Shown here one piece after another: positions 1 to 8,229 of a stretch of 64,000 nt of DNA (within the stretch, counting starts at the first letter, position 1; the number at the start of each line of letters is the position of its first letter). The position numbers and the translations under genes are program-made. Location of the stretch: positions 62,001 to 126,000 of the forward strand of contig CAZLKT010000001.1 of the NCBI GenBank assembly GCA_964560205.1, written 5' to 3'. Below the pieces are notes generated by a model. That model saw only the letters and a list, made by a program, of their open reading frames with translations, did not search any database and was not told the origin of the DNA. Source of the stretch: CAZLKT01 sp964560205 (GTDB taxonomy: Bacteria > Pseudomonadota > Alphaproteobacteria > Holosporales > Holosporaceae).

Positions 1-1
1 T

Positions 2-328
2 GCCCCTATTTCTCAAGAGCTTTGCCAAGAGATACGGAAAAGAAGCAGAGAGATATTTCGTCTTTTGGAATGCCAGGGAATGGCAAGGGTGGATTTTATC
101 ATGGATGAGGACAATGACAGGCTCTATTTCAATGAGGTTAATACAATACCTGGATTTACCTCCATAAGTTGCTATCCAAAATTATTTTTACACGAGGGCA
201 TTTCCTATGAGGACCTCATCCAAAAGCTTCTTGACCTTGCCGAGGAGAGATTTTCTCGATGGAAAAAATTTTCCGTGGAACATGATGTTACAAAGGATCT
301 CATTTACTATCCTTCAAAGGAAAAATAA
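2..328 (+). CDS. ddl: D-alanine--D-alanine ligase, C-terminal part (5' end outside window)
   Basis: Ddl joins two D-alanines with ATP to make the dipeptide that ends the peptidoglycan stem peptide; it is a cytosolic ATP-grasp enzyme. Only the last 108 codons are present; the frame is open to the window edge. The visible part has the ATP-grasp end: a GMARVDF strand, then LYFNEVNTIPGFT, whose Glu and Asn are the family's metal-binding residues, then a YPKLF helix region. The gene ends one base before the prmA start codon, so the two are probably co-transcribed. In many proteobacteria ddl sits beside ftsQ; here ftsQ is about 53 kb away, so the division cluster is dispersed. Confidence 0.9.
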   Translation, partial: APISQELCQEIRKRSREIFRLLECQGMARVDFIMDEDNDRLYFNEVNTIPGFTSISCYPKLFLHEGISYEDLIQKLLDLAEERFSRWKKFSVEHDVTKDLIYYPSKEK

Positions 329-329
329 T

Positions 330-1283
330 ATGGTTTTTTCCCCTGAATGGCAGTTTGTGCAGCTTACATGGATTCTTCCAGAGGAAGAGGCGCTTTTTCT
401 CATGGGATTCTTAGATGAGTGCTGTACGAGTACGGCAATTTTTGCAGTGGAGGAGGATTCCCCAGAAGCTTCGACCTCGTGGTGTGTGGAGGCGCTTTTG
501 GCTCTTCAGCAGCACACGGAAGAATCATATCATATGTGGCTTCAAGGAGTTCTGGAGTTTTGCCAAAGAACCTCCTTACCTGTCCCTCATCAAGAGGGAA
601 TTTTTGAGAAAAATTGGTTACTGGAATGTCAGACAAAGCTTCCCCCTATTCATGTGGGATCTTTTTATATCTATCAAGATTTTCATCAGGAAGATAAAAC
701 TGCATTACATGCTTTGTGCATTCAGGCTGCCACAGCTTTTGGATCTGGGTATCATGAAACAACCCAAGCATGTCTTTTTTTACTAGAAAAACTGTGGCAG
801 GATGATCCGTGGGACACTGCTTTGGATCTTGGTTGTGGTTCAGGGATCCTCACATTGGCCATGAATTGCTTGTCTCCAGGCTCCACCATAGGTGCAGATT
901 ATGATGATGAAGCGGTGAAGATCTCATCTGAAAATGCTATGGTCAACAAAATATCCTGTGATTTTGTCACCAGCATGGGATTTTCTCACCATGAACTCCG
1001 ACGAGAATTTTCTCTCATCGTGGCCAATATTCTGTACGATCCTCTCACAGAACTTGCAGAAGATATAACCGCTTTTGCACAAAAATATGCAGTGCTTTCT
1101 GGCATACTGTCTCAGCAGAAATCGGGTCTTTTGGAGATATATGAGAAAAAAGGGTGGCATCTTTTGGCAGAAAAAGACATAGGAAAATGGTGTGCGATTC
1201 TTTTAAAGAAAAATGAGCATTGTGCCGCCGGAGAGAATCGAACTCTCGACCCCGTCCTTACCAAGGACGTGCTCTACCACTGA
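330..1283 (+). CDS. prmA: Ribosomal protein L11 methyltransferase
   Basis: PrmA trimethylates ribosomal protein L11 using S-adenosylmethionine. The start is the ATG one base after the ddl stop; the reading frame is also open further upstream, but that part overlaps ddl. The SAM-binding motif LDLGCGSGILTLA lies near residues 165-177 and the catalytic-loop motif NILYDPL near residue 233, as in PrmA. The N-terminal substrate-recognition domain occupies roughly the first 130 residues. Oddity: there is no stop codon before the downstream tRNA-Thr, so the last 20 or so residues are encoded antisense to that tRNA, and the stop lies inside it. The body of the call is secure; the natural C-terminus is less so. 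Confidence 0.92.
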   Translation: MVFSPEWQFVQLTWILPEEEALFLMGFLDECCTSTAIFAVEEDSPEASTSWCVEALLALQQHTEESYHMWLQGVLEFCQRTSLPVPHQEGIFEKNWLLECQTKLPPIHVGSFYIYQDFHQEDKTALHALCIQAATAFGSGYHETTQACLFLLEKLWQDDPWDTALDLGCGSGILTLAMNCLSPGSTIGADYDDEAVKISSENAMVNKISCDFVTSMGFSHHELRREFSLIVANILYDPLTELAEDITAFAQKYAVLSGILSQQKSGLLEIYEKKGWHLLAEKDIGKWCAILLKKNEHCAAGENRTLDPVLTKDVLYH

Positions 1284-1294
1284 GCCACGGCGGC
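1223..1294 (-). tRNA. tRNA-Thr (anticodon GGT)
   Basis: The reverse complement folds into a full cloverleaf of 72 nt. The acceptor stem is GCCGCCG/CGGCGGC, the D-arm GCTC..GAGC, the anticodon stem CGTCC/GGACG with loop TTGGTAA, and the T-loop TTCGATT. Loop position 34-36 reads GGT, so it decodes threonine ACC/ACU codons. The discriminator base is A and CCA is not encoded. The gene lies between the convergent prmA and birA genes and its 5' half overlaps the 3' end of prmA on the opposite strand. Confidence 0.95.
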
Positions 1295-1301
1295 TGGTGT
1301 C

Positions 1302-2090
1302 TTATTTTGACATAGACGGAGGATTTTTGGCAAGGCTTCCATGCAAAAATCTTTTGATGCCTATTCCTGGTCCCAAATCCATCATGATTCCACCCTCATA
1401 AGACACTCCAAGTACCCTGCCGTGAACTATATGGGACCCATGGTGAAGATATGCCATGTCTCTGTAATACAAAAGTCGCTGATGCAAAAGAGATAAGAAA
1501 GCATCTATGTCCGTAAGGAGAAGACCAAAAGTTTCTTGTAACTGTTTTTCAAGGTGTACTCTTATGGTGAAAAGATCATATTTCTTTTTGGTTTCATGGA
1601 AAAGAGATGTGGTGGCGTAGGATGCCTGCTCATGGGGAATATTATTTACATTTATTCCTATGCCTACAAGGCACTGAATCCATGTGTTTTCCTGGTTTAT
1701 TCCCATGGTCTCTGCCAGAGTTCCTGAGATTTTTTTCCCATTCCATAACACATCATTAATCCATTTTATCTGCAAAGGGGGGATGGCATCATTGATGATG
1801 CGTTCCATGGTGACTGCAACGGCATAGGCCGTTCCCAGAGGCAAGAATGGTAAAAGGTTTTTGTGACACACAGGCCAATGAAAGCACAGGGTACCATAAA
1901 ACCCTCCTTCAGGAGAGGCCCAGTGTCGCTGGTGGGTGCCATAGCCTTCTGTTTGTGTGGTGGCAATAATCCAATGCCAAACCTCCGGCGCAGAACTGGG
2001 GTTGAGCTTATGCCACTCTTTTCCATGAATTTGGGTGGACGAAAGAGACGAATAGCTTTCACAGGTGAAAGATATACGAGAAAAGTCCAT
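1302..2090 (-). CDS. birA: Biotin--[acetyl-CoA carboxylase] ligase
   Basis: BirA activates biotin with ATP and attaches it to the biotin carboxyl carrier protein of acetyl-CoA carboxylase, needed for fatty-acid synthesis. The 262-residue length is that of a catalytic-domain-only (group I) enzyme without the N-terminal DNA-binding domain. The biotinyl-AMP loop is degenerate (TEGYGTHQRHWASPEGG instead of the usual GRGRRGR type), but the catalytic KWINDV and the following GKKISGTLAE are typical. The SH3-like C-terminal domain follows. It lies 20 bases downstream of rplT on the same strand and is probably transcribed with it. Confidence 0.9.
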   Translation of the reverse strand: MDFSRISFTCESYSSLSSTQIHGKEWHKLNPSSAPEVWHWIIATTQTEGYGTHQRHWASPEGGFYGTLCFHWPVCHKNLLPFLPLGTAYAVAVTMERIINDAIPPLQIKWINDVLWNGKKISGTLAETMGINQENTWIQCLVGIGINVNNIPHEQASYATTSLFHETKKKYDLFTIRVHLEKQLQETFGLLLTDIDAFLSLLHQRLLYYRDMAYLHHGSHIVHGRVLGVSYEGGIMMDLGPGIGIKRFLHGSLAKNPPSMSK

Positions 2091-2110
2091 GAAAGCTTTC
2101 GAAGTTTCCC

Positions 2111-2506
2111 TTATAGGAAAGTTGGAACTTGACGAAGGAGAGGCACCTGAGTCTTTGCCTTTTCCACAAGATGTCGAAAAGCATCTGGCTCATTTACCGC
2201 CATGTCTGCCAAAACTTTTCTGTTGAGGAGAAGGGAGACATCACTTTCCATGCGAGACAGCCCATACATAAACTGGTTATATGTGATGCCATAGAGGCGA
2301 ACGGCCGCATTGATACGCTGGATCCACAGAGCACGAAAGGTCCGCTTCTTATTCCTGCGGTCCCTGTATGCATATTGGAGAGCTTTTTCCACCCTTTGAA
2401 GAGCTATGCGGAAACACGTGCTGGAACGCCCCCGATAGCCTTTAGCAAGATGCAAAACTTTTTTATGACGACGATGAGAAGAAACCCCTCTCTTTACTCT
2501 AGACAT
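2111..2506 (-). CDS. rplT: 50S ribosomal protein L20
   Basis: L20 binds 23S rRNA early in large-subunit assembly. The 131-residue product starts MSRVKRGVSSHRRHKK and continues with the basic LAKGYRGRSS and RTFRALWIQRINAAVR segments that characterise L20, followed by the globular C-terminal domain (LNRKVLADMA). It follows rpmI by 37 bases, the conserved L35-L20 order. infC, which normally precedes this pair, is not here; sodB is upstream instead, so the infC-rpmI-rplT operon has been broken. Confidence 0.98.
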   Translation of the reverse strand: MSRVKRGVSSHRRHKKVLHLAKGYRGRSSTCFRIALQRVEKALQYAYRDRRNKKRTFRALWIQRINAAVRLYGITYNQFMYGLSRMESDVSLLLNRKVLADMAVNEPDAFRHLVEKAKTQVPLLRQVPTFL

Positions 2507-2543
2507 ACCCTACTCGCTCCTTTGTAAAATCCACAATTTTATA

Positions 2544-2774
2544 TTATGAAGTTCTCTTTTTGGGTGTTCGCTTTTTACCCCCATAAGGCAAAAAATGACG
2601 TACCACCTGCACATCAGAAGGATCCATGGGACGCATCCTTCTGCCTGCTCGCTTCATATCCTGTGGCCTTTTGGAAAGATTATGTTGCAATCTTGCTCCC
2701 TTAAGCATCAGTTTCCCGGTGCTGGACCACTTAAATCTTTTTTTCGCACCACTATGTGTTTTCAGTTTCGGCAT
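2544..2774 (-). CDS. rpmI: 50S ribosomal protein L35
   Basis: Small basic large-subunit protein of 76 residues. It begins MPKLKTHSGAKKRFK and includes the LMLKGARLQHNLSKR region typical of L35. The C-terminal tail (GGKKRTPKKRTS) is slightly longer and more basic than usual. It is the first gene of the rpmI-rplT-birA group, with about 110 bases of non-coding sequence separating it from sodB upstream. Confidence 0.97.
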   Translation of the reverse strand: MPKLKTHSGAKKRFKWSSTGKLMLKGARLQHNLSKRPQDMKRAGRRMRPMDPSDVQVVRHFLPYGGKKRTPKKRTS

Positions 2775-2888
2775 AACATCCCTAATAGGATAAAGAATTC
2801 ACAGTGCACTCATGATACCCATATTTTTCCACTGTGTCTAGGCTCCCCATGGAAAATATCTTTTCAGGTGCCTTTAGAGGAAGAGAGC

Positions 2889-3497
2889 CTAGAAAGATAT
2901 GGGCTCATCATACATTTTTTCCACAAATTTCCAGTGAGCCAGCTGCTGGAGGAGGGCTTCCACATAGTCCTTTCTTCTGTTCTGATAGTCAAGGTAATAG
3001 GCGTGCTCCCACACATCACATGTGAAAAGGGCTCGTTCTCCGTATAAAAGAGGAAGATCTGCATTGATGGTTTTTCTTATATCCACGGTGCCATCTGCCT
3101 TTTTTACAAGCCAGGCCCACCCGCTTCCAAACTGTGTGAGGGCAGACTCTATAAATGTTTCTAGGAAATTCTGGACGTTTCCAAATTTTTGTTCTATGGC
3201 TTTTTTCAGATTTCCCTCAGGAAGGGGCGCATAGTTTTTGGGTGGGCATAGGCAATGCCAATAAAAGGTATGGTTCCACACCTGAGCAGCATTGAGGTAA
3301 AGAGCCATGTCCTCTGAAGATCTGGAGGTCTTTTTAATAATATGTTCAAGATTTTGGTCTTCTGCAGTGGGAAGTAGAGCATTCACTTTTTTTACGTAAG
3401 CATCATGATGCTTTTCATAATGGAAAGAAAGGGTTCTGGAAGAGAGTACTGGCTCCAAAGCATCAAGAGCATAAGGGAGAGGTGGTAATGTGATCAT
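2889..3497 (-). CDS. sodB: Superoxide dismutase (Fe/Mn family)
   Basis: Converts superoxide to hydrogen peroxide and oxygen in the cytosol. The 202-residue protein has the family metal ligands in order: His in SFHYEKHH, His in VWNHTFYW, and the Asp and His of the signature CDVWEHAYYLDYQN near the C-terminus. The KYGS-type position reads GSGWAWL. Sequence alone suggests Fe type, but Fe versus Mn use cannot be settled by eye. It lies 12 bases downstream of lon on the same strand, so a stress-related lon-sodB transcript is likely. Confidence 0.95.
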   Translation of the reverse strand: MITLPPLPYALDALEPVLSSRTLSFHYEKHHDAYVKKVNALLPTAEDQNLEHIIKKTSRSSEDMALYLNAAQVWNHTFYWHCLCPPKNYAPLPEGNLKKAIEQKFGNVQNFLETFIESALTQFGSGWAWLVKKADGTVDIRKTINADLPLLYGERALFTCDVWEHAYYLDYQNRRKDYVEALLQQLAHWKFVEKMYDEPISF

Positions 3498-3509
3498 AAA
3501 AGCTAGTGG

Positions 3510-5876
3510 TTAGAGAGAAGATACCCTTCGTCTTATCATCATCCTTCGAAGAAAGCAAGAGACGCGGTTATGAAAATGCCTTTTGTGATGCACAAGGGTA
3601 TGTGGGAAAACAGCATCAACGCTGCTTACAGGAATAATTTCAATGCCTTTTTTCACATCATCTGGGATATCTTCCAGATCTTTTTTGTTACCTTCTGGGA
3701 TAATGACCTTCTTGATGCCCCCTTGATGAGCGGCAAGGAGTTTTTCTTTGAGGCCTCCAATGGGCCATACTTTACCACTCAAACTGATTTCCCCAGTCAT
3801 GGCTACATCTTTGTACACCAAAGTTTTCGTGAGCACAGAAAGAATTGCAACGGAAATGGCGATGCCCGCAGAGGGCCCATCCTTTGGCACAGCCCCCTCT
3901 GGCACATGGACATGAATATCGTGGGTTTCTAATATTGTGGGGTCTATGTTATACATGGCGGCTTGGGATCTTATGAAGCTGAAGGCCGCTTGTACAGACT
4001 CCTTCATGACGTCCCCAAGCTTTCCTGTGGAAAGAATAGTGCCTTTTCCAGGAAGGAGTACGGCCTCTATGTTGAGAAGCTCTCCCCCCATTTCCGTCCA
4101 TGCAAGCCCTGTAACGATACCGCAAATATCCATGGGAGAGGCCTCTGTACGGGTATATTTTGGAACACCAAGATATGTGCGCAAATTTTCCGTGGTGATA
4201 TGCAAATTTTTTATTTTTTTCATATCAATTTCCTTCACAGCCTTTCGGGCCAAGGTGGAAATCCACCGATGCAGGTTTCTCACGCCGGCTTCTCGGCAAT
4301 AAAAGCGGATGATGCGACGAAGGGCTTTTTCTTCAATATGGAGCTCGTCTTCTCGAAGACCAGATTCCTTCTTCTCATCTGGAAGCAAATGATGCTGCGC
4401 AATTTGCACTTTCTCATCTTCTGTGTATCCAGAGATAGTGATAAGCTCCATGCGATCTAAAAGTGGTGGTGGAATGACCTGTACAGTGTTGGCTGTACAG
4501 ATGAAAAGGACACTGGAGAGGTCGTACCCCACATCCAGATAATTATCTTGGAAAGAATCATTTTGTTCTGGATCCAAAATTTCCAAAAGGGCTGATGCTG
4601 GGTCTCCACGCCAATCCGATCCAATCTTATCTATTTCATCTAAGAGAATAAGCGGATTGGTTGTTTTTGCTTTGCGCAAGGCTTGGATAATTTTGCCTGG
4701 CATAGAGCCCACATAGGTTCGTCTATGGCCGCGGAGCTCTGCTTCATCACGGATACCCCCCAGGGAGATGCGCACGAACACCCTTCCCGTGGCTTCGGCA
4801 ACGGCTTTTCCTAGGGAGGTTTTCCCTACTCCAGGAGGCCCCACAAAACATATGACTTTTCCTTGCATTTTCTGGGTTCTGTTTTGGACTGCTAAAAATT
4901 CTATGGTGGTTTCCTTGGGTTGCTTTAAGCCATCATGGTTTTTGTTCAGAATTTCTTCTGCTTTCCTCAAATCTTTGTACAAGCGTGATTTTTTTTCCCA
5001 CGGCAGATCAAGGAAACACTCTATATAACTTCGCTCCACAGAAGCTTCGGAGGACATGGGGCTCATCTTGCATAACCGAGAGAACACCATCTCCACCTTT
5101 TCCCGAATTTCTTTGGGAAACTTTGTTTTCTTGATGCGTTCTCGCAGTATTTCATATTCACTATTTTCCCCAAGTTCCTGTTGAATTGCTTGCTTTCTCA
5201 TATCTTGTACATAGGAACGCTGCTGGTTCTCAATGCTGTTTTTGATGCGTTTGAGGATTCTTTTTTCTATTTGGAAAACTTCTATTTCTCCCCCCAAATA
5301 TGCTAAAAGCACCTCCATCCTTTTTTCCAAGAAAACAGACTCCAACACCTCCTGTTTTAAGGCAATAGACATGGGAAGCTGTGTCACGATGACATCAACC
5401 ATTTTTTCCGTATCCTCAATTTGCTCGGCAAAACTTAAAAAATCTAAGGATTTTTTTGACAGCTTTAAATAGGAGTTCAACTTTTCTAAGATTAAGCGAC
5501 GGAAAGCCATGACTTCCTGAGGGTCTTTTATAATGGTGTCGAAATCATCGCCATAAAACTCGCTGAAATGATCATTTTCTTTTTGTTCCTTAATGGTAAT
5601 TCTTTTTTCTCCCTCTATAATGGCTTTTATGCCGTTGCCATCGGAGAGCTCTAAGATTTGTACAACGCGGGCCAAAGTCCCCACAGAATAAATATCGTCT
5701 ATGGTGGGGGTCTCTACACTGGAGTCTTTTTGTGTGACCAAAAGGACGGGGCTGTTTTGTGTCACGGCTTCTTGAAGGGTTTCAATAAATTTTTTTCTGG
5801 AAAAAAAAAGAGGAACGACGGAATGAGGTAAAACAACAAGTTGTCTTACAGCAATGGTCAAGTATCCTACGTGCAT
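3510..5876 (-). CDS. lon: ATP-dependent protease La (Lon)
   Basis: Cytosolic AAA+ serine protease that removes misfolded and regulatory proteins. The 788-residue length is normal. In order: N-terminal substrate domain (about 1-200), coiled-coil linker, AAA+ module with Walker A GPPGVGKTSLGK and Walker B LILLDEID, then the protease domain with catalytic Ser in PKDGPSAGIAIS and catalytic Lys in SLSGKVWPIGGLKEK. The N-terminus starts close to the usual LPxxVVPLF motif, which supports this ATG. clpX, often adjacent in proteobacteria, is absent here; the next gene upstream is a ferredoxin about 150 bases away. Confidence 0.98.
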   Translation of the reverse strand: MHVGYLTIAVRQLVVLPHSVVPLFFSRKKFIETLQEAVTQNSPVLLVTQKDSSVETPTIDDIYSVGTLARVVQILELSDGNGIKAIIEGEKRITIKEQKENDHFSEFYGDDFDTIIKDPQEVMAFRRLILEKLNSYLKLSKKSLDFLSFAEQIEDTEKMVDVIVTQLPMSIALKQEVLESVFLEKRMEVLLAYLGGEIEVFQIEKRILKRIKNSIENQQRSYVQDMRKQAIQQELGENSEYEILRERIKKTKFPKEIREKVEMVFSRLCKMSPMSSEASVERSYIECFLDLPWEKKSRLYKDLRKAEEILNKNHDGLKQPKETTIEFLAVQNRTQKMQGKVICFVGPPGVGKTSLGKAVAEATGRVFVRISLGGIRDEAELRGHRRTYVGSMPGKIIQALRKAKTTNPLILLDEIDKIGSDWRGDPASALLEILDPEQNDSFQDNYLDVGYDLSSVLFICTANTVQVIPPPLLDRMELITISGYTEDEKVQIAQHHLLPDEKKESGLREDELHIEEKALRRIIRFYCREAGVRNLHRWISTLARKAVKEIDMKKIKNLHITTENLRTYLGVPKYTRTEASPMDICGIVTGLAWTEMGGELLNIEAVLLPGKGTILSTGKLGDVMKESVQAAFSFIRSQAAMYNIDPTILETHDIHVHVPEGAVPKDGPSAGIAISVAILSVLTKTLVYKDVAMTGEISLSGKVWPIGGLKEKLLAAHQGGIKKVIIPEGNKKDLEDIPDDVKKGIEIIPVSSVDAVFPHTLVHHKRHFHNRVSCFLRRMMIRRRVSSL

Positions 5877-6029
5877 GAAATCTCCTTTTATAATTCAGGG
5901 CGTATATTTTCTTCATTTTTTTGCAAAATTTTCAATGCTGCGACTCCCACAGAGCAGAAGAGAATCTTTCTATCCAGGATAAGAGATCTCCGTAGAGGTT
6001 TCAACTTTTCTGGATGCACATTTGTGTTG

Positions 6030-6398
6030 TTAAGGGGATTCCTGACGTTTTTTGAGAATGGATGCAAGATGTCGTGTTACAGGGGGAAGAGTTACTGTAA
6101 TGCCATCCAACTCAGGGGTCATGCGAATCTGGCACCCAAGGCGGGACGTGGGGGTCAGCCCAAAAGCAAGATCCAACATATCCTCTTCGTCGTCACTGGG
6201 TTCTGACAGAGCTTTATACCACTCTGCATCAATAATAAGATGACATGTGGAACATGCCAATGCGCCGCCACAGGCGCCTTCTAAATCAATACAATGATGC
6301 CGTGCCACGTCTAAAAGAGAGTCCCCCACATTCGCTTCAACCTCCTTCATTGTTCCATCTTCTAAAATAAAACGAACTGTTGGCTTTTCTCTAGACAT
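6030..6398 (-). CDS. fdx: [2Fe-2S] ferredoxin, adrenodoxin type
   Basis: Electron carrier of the type that serves iron-sulfur cluster assembly in alphaproteobacteria and mitochondria. Cluster ligands are visible as CGGALACSTCHLI (C-x5-C-x2-C) with the fourth Cys in SRLGCQI. I start at MSREKPTVRF because a GAG-type ribosome site lies just upstream and the 122-residue product fits the family; the frame stays open for 20 further residues. In many bacteria fdx is part of the isc operon; here it is about 23 kb from iscSUA. Confidence 0.93.
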   Translation of the reverse strand: MSREKPTVRFILEDGTMKEVEANVGDSLLDVARHHCIDLEGACGGALACSTCHLIIDAEWYKALSEPSDDEEDMLDLAFGLTPTSRLGCQIRMTPELDGITVTLPPVTRHLASILKKRQESP

Positions 6399-6524
6399 GT
6401 TTCTCAACATAGGGCAAACACATCTATAAGCCATAACAAAAATTTCTTTGTGAAGCAAGAGTTGACCTGAGAAAATTTTTCATTTCTCATAAAGCAAGAT
6501 AGGGGATGACAAAGGGGAATCTTT

Positions 6525-7814
6525 ATGGAAAATATCATATTCACGTCGTGGTGGATGGCGGCGCCATTTCTTTTTCTCGTGATGGTGCTTTTGGGGGTTC
6601 CCTCTTTTTTCCCTCATATGTGGGATAGGTGGTTTCCTGTTATTTTGGGTGGTGCTGTTCTTTTCTTTTGCGTGGGGATGGGGGCTGTCTGTGGGGTTCT
6701 TCCTTTTTATCACAAAAGTGCACAGGCTCTTCAGGAGAGTTATCTGCCCTTCTTTTTTGTCTTTAGTATGATGTATATGATGACGTCGTGTTCTGTGATT
6801 TCCATTGGTGGGAAAGGTACCCCGGCTTTTTATAGTGGGTATCTTTTTTTTACTGCGTTGTGTGCTTCTGTCATTGGTACTTTGGGGGCGTCCATGCTGT
6901 TTTTGCGTCCGCTTTTAGAGAATCTGCAGCAAAGAAAGCATAAGTCCCATACAATTCTCTTCTTTATTTTTATGGTGTGTAATGTGGGAGGGGGGCTTTT
7001 GCCTTTAGGGGATCCCCCGCTTTTCATGGGTTTTTTAAAAGGGGTGCCATTTTTTTGGCCCTTGCAAAAGCTCAGCGGTCCAGTCTTTTTTCTCCTTTTG
7101 TGGCTTCTCGTCCTCTATTTTTTGCTGGATATTTTTTTGTATGCTCAAGAAAAAAAAGAGGCCCCCCATAAAATGGTGTCTCCATGGTCCATTTCCTTTT
7201 CTGGTGTGACATGTGTGGGGTATGGGTATGTTTTCATAACACTTCTTATATCCGCCTCCATGATTGTTTTGGAAAGCTGGCCTGTGGGAATGAGGAATAT
7301 CATATGGTTTTGTGGTTTTTGTGGGTGTGGTGCGTGGGTGATCATGAGGGGAAAATCACGGTTCTTTTCTTGGAAGCCCTTATGGGAAAATGTTGCAACC
7401 TTTGGTTCTCTTTTCCTTTTTTCTGTGCCCATTATGGAAATGTTATCTTCTGGCGAGGCTGTGGGGTTTTTAGAAAAGATAAGAGGTCCGTGGGAGGCAT
7501 GTGGGGCTTTTTGGATTTCTGGTGCTCTTTCAACCATTTTGGATAATGCACCCTCATATTTGCTATGCTTGGAGGGGTTTGGGGGCGTTACTCGTCTTCT
7601 TCATACCATCCATGAGCCCACACTCCAGGCCATATCCGCTGGGTCGGTCTTTATGGGGGCTCTTACATATATTGGCAATGCACCGAATTTGTTGGTACGC
7701 AGCACGTCCGCAGAGAGGGGTATAGTCTTGCCTTCGAGTATGATGTATACCTTCTATGCCCTTCTGCTTTTTTTCCCTGGGCTTATGATGGTGTCAGTGC
7801 TTTTTTTCCTGTAA
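6525..7814 (+). CDS. Sodium:proton antiporter / ion transporter-superfamily permease
   Basis: A 429-residue polytopic membrane protein with about 11-12 hydrophobic segments. Two motif-bearing re-entrant regions identify the ion-transporter superfamily (NhaD/CitMHS-like): GGGLLPLGDPPLFMG in the first half, and LDNAPSYLLC followed by YIGNAPNLLV in the second half. Proteins of this type in alphaproteobacteria are usually annotated as sodium:proton antiporters or putative citrate transporters; the substrate cannot be decided from sequence. The gene stands alone between divergent fdx and a convergent small gene that overlaps its last 21 bases. The coding strand is unusually rich in T. Confidence 0.85.
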   Translation: MENIIFTSWWMAAPFLFLVMVLLGVPSFFPHMWDRWFPVILGGAVLFFCVGMGAVCGVLPFYHKSAQALQESYLPFFFVFSMMYMMTSCSVISIGGKGTPAFYSGYLFFTALCASVIGTLGASMLFLRPLLENLQQRKHKSHTILFFIFMVCNVGGGLLPLGDPPLFMGFLKGVPFFWPLQKLSGPVFFLLLWLLVLYFLLDIFLYAQEKKEAPHKMVSPWSISFSGVTCVGYGYVFITLLISASMIVLESWPVGMRNIIWFCGFCGCGAWVIMRGKSRFFSWKPLWENVATFGSLFLFSVPIMEMLSSGEAVGFLEKIRGPWEACGAFWISGALSTILDNAPSYLLCLEGFGGVTRLLHTIHEPTLQAISAGSVFMGALTYIGNAPNLLVRSTSAERGIVLPSSMMYTFYALLLFFPGLMMVSVLFFL

Positions 7815-8156
7815 TTGTTCTGTTTTATATTTCCCGGATCTTTTTTTCTTCCGTGAGGGATGGCCATTGCTGTAAGTTGTTGTTCCTCCTCTCTTTTTTT
7901 CCTCTTGGTATCGTTTAAATTCCTCGTGGCGTTCTTCGATTTTTTTTTTAAATGTTTCTAAGGCGTTTGCCCTTTTTTTTCTGGCGGCCTCCAGTGCTTT
8001 TCCACGAACAACTTTCCACTCCTGCTGTCGCTTTCTTTTGCGGGCAGGGTCGCGGTTTTTTTCCTCCTCCCTTGGCAAAAAGAAAGTCTGCTTCGTAGCG
8101 CTGGCTTCAAAAGTTAATGATAACAGAGGAGAAAGCCATAAGAATTTTTTGATCAT
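7794..8156 (-). CDS. Small putative secreted, highly basic coiled-coil protein
   Basis: Not recognised as any named family. The frame is open further upstream, but an internal ATG gives a clean Sec signal peptide (MIKKFLWLSPLLSLTFEASA). About 100 strongly charged residues follow, with Arg/Lys/Glu-rich helices (EEKNRDPARKRKRQQEW, KKKIEERHEEFKRYQEEKKR) and a Lys-rich tail. It overlaps the 3' end of the convergent antiporter gene by 21 bases and lies tail-to-tail with it; der starts divergently 73 bases away. No clear ribosome site precedes the ATG. Its design (signal peptide plus Lys/Arg-rich body) matches the secreted families at 39-44 kb and 61-64 kb, which is the main reason to believe it. 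Confidence 0.5.
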   Translation of the reverse strand: MIKKFLWLSPLLSLTFEASATKQTFFLPREEEKNRDPARKRKRQQEWKVVRGKALEAARKKRANALETFKKKIEERHEEFKRYQEEKKRGGTTTYSNGHPSRKKKRSGKYKTEQLQEKKH

Positions 8157-8229
8157 GAATAAAAGGATGTTTAGTACACTGGCTAACAGTAGCAAGGCTG
8201 TGTTAAGATGGGGTGAAATTTCTAGAGGA

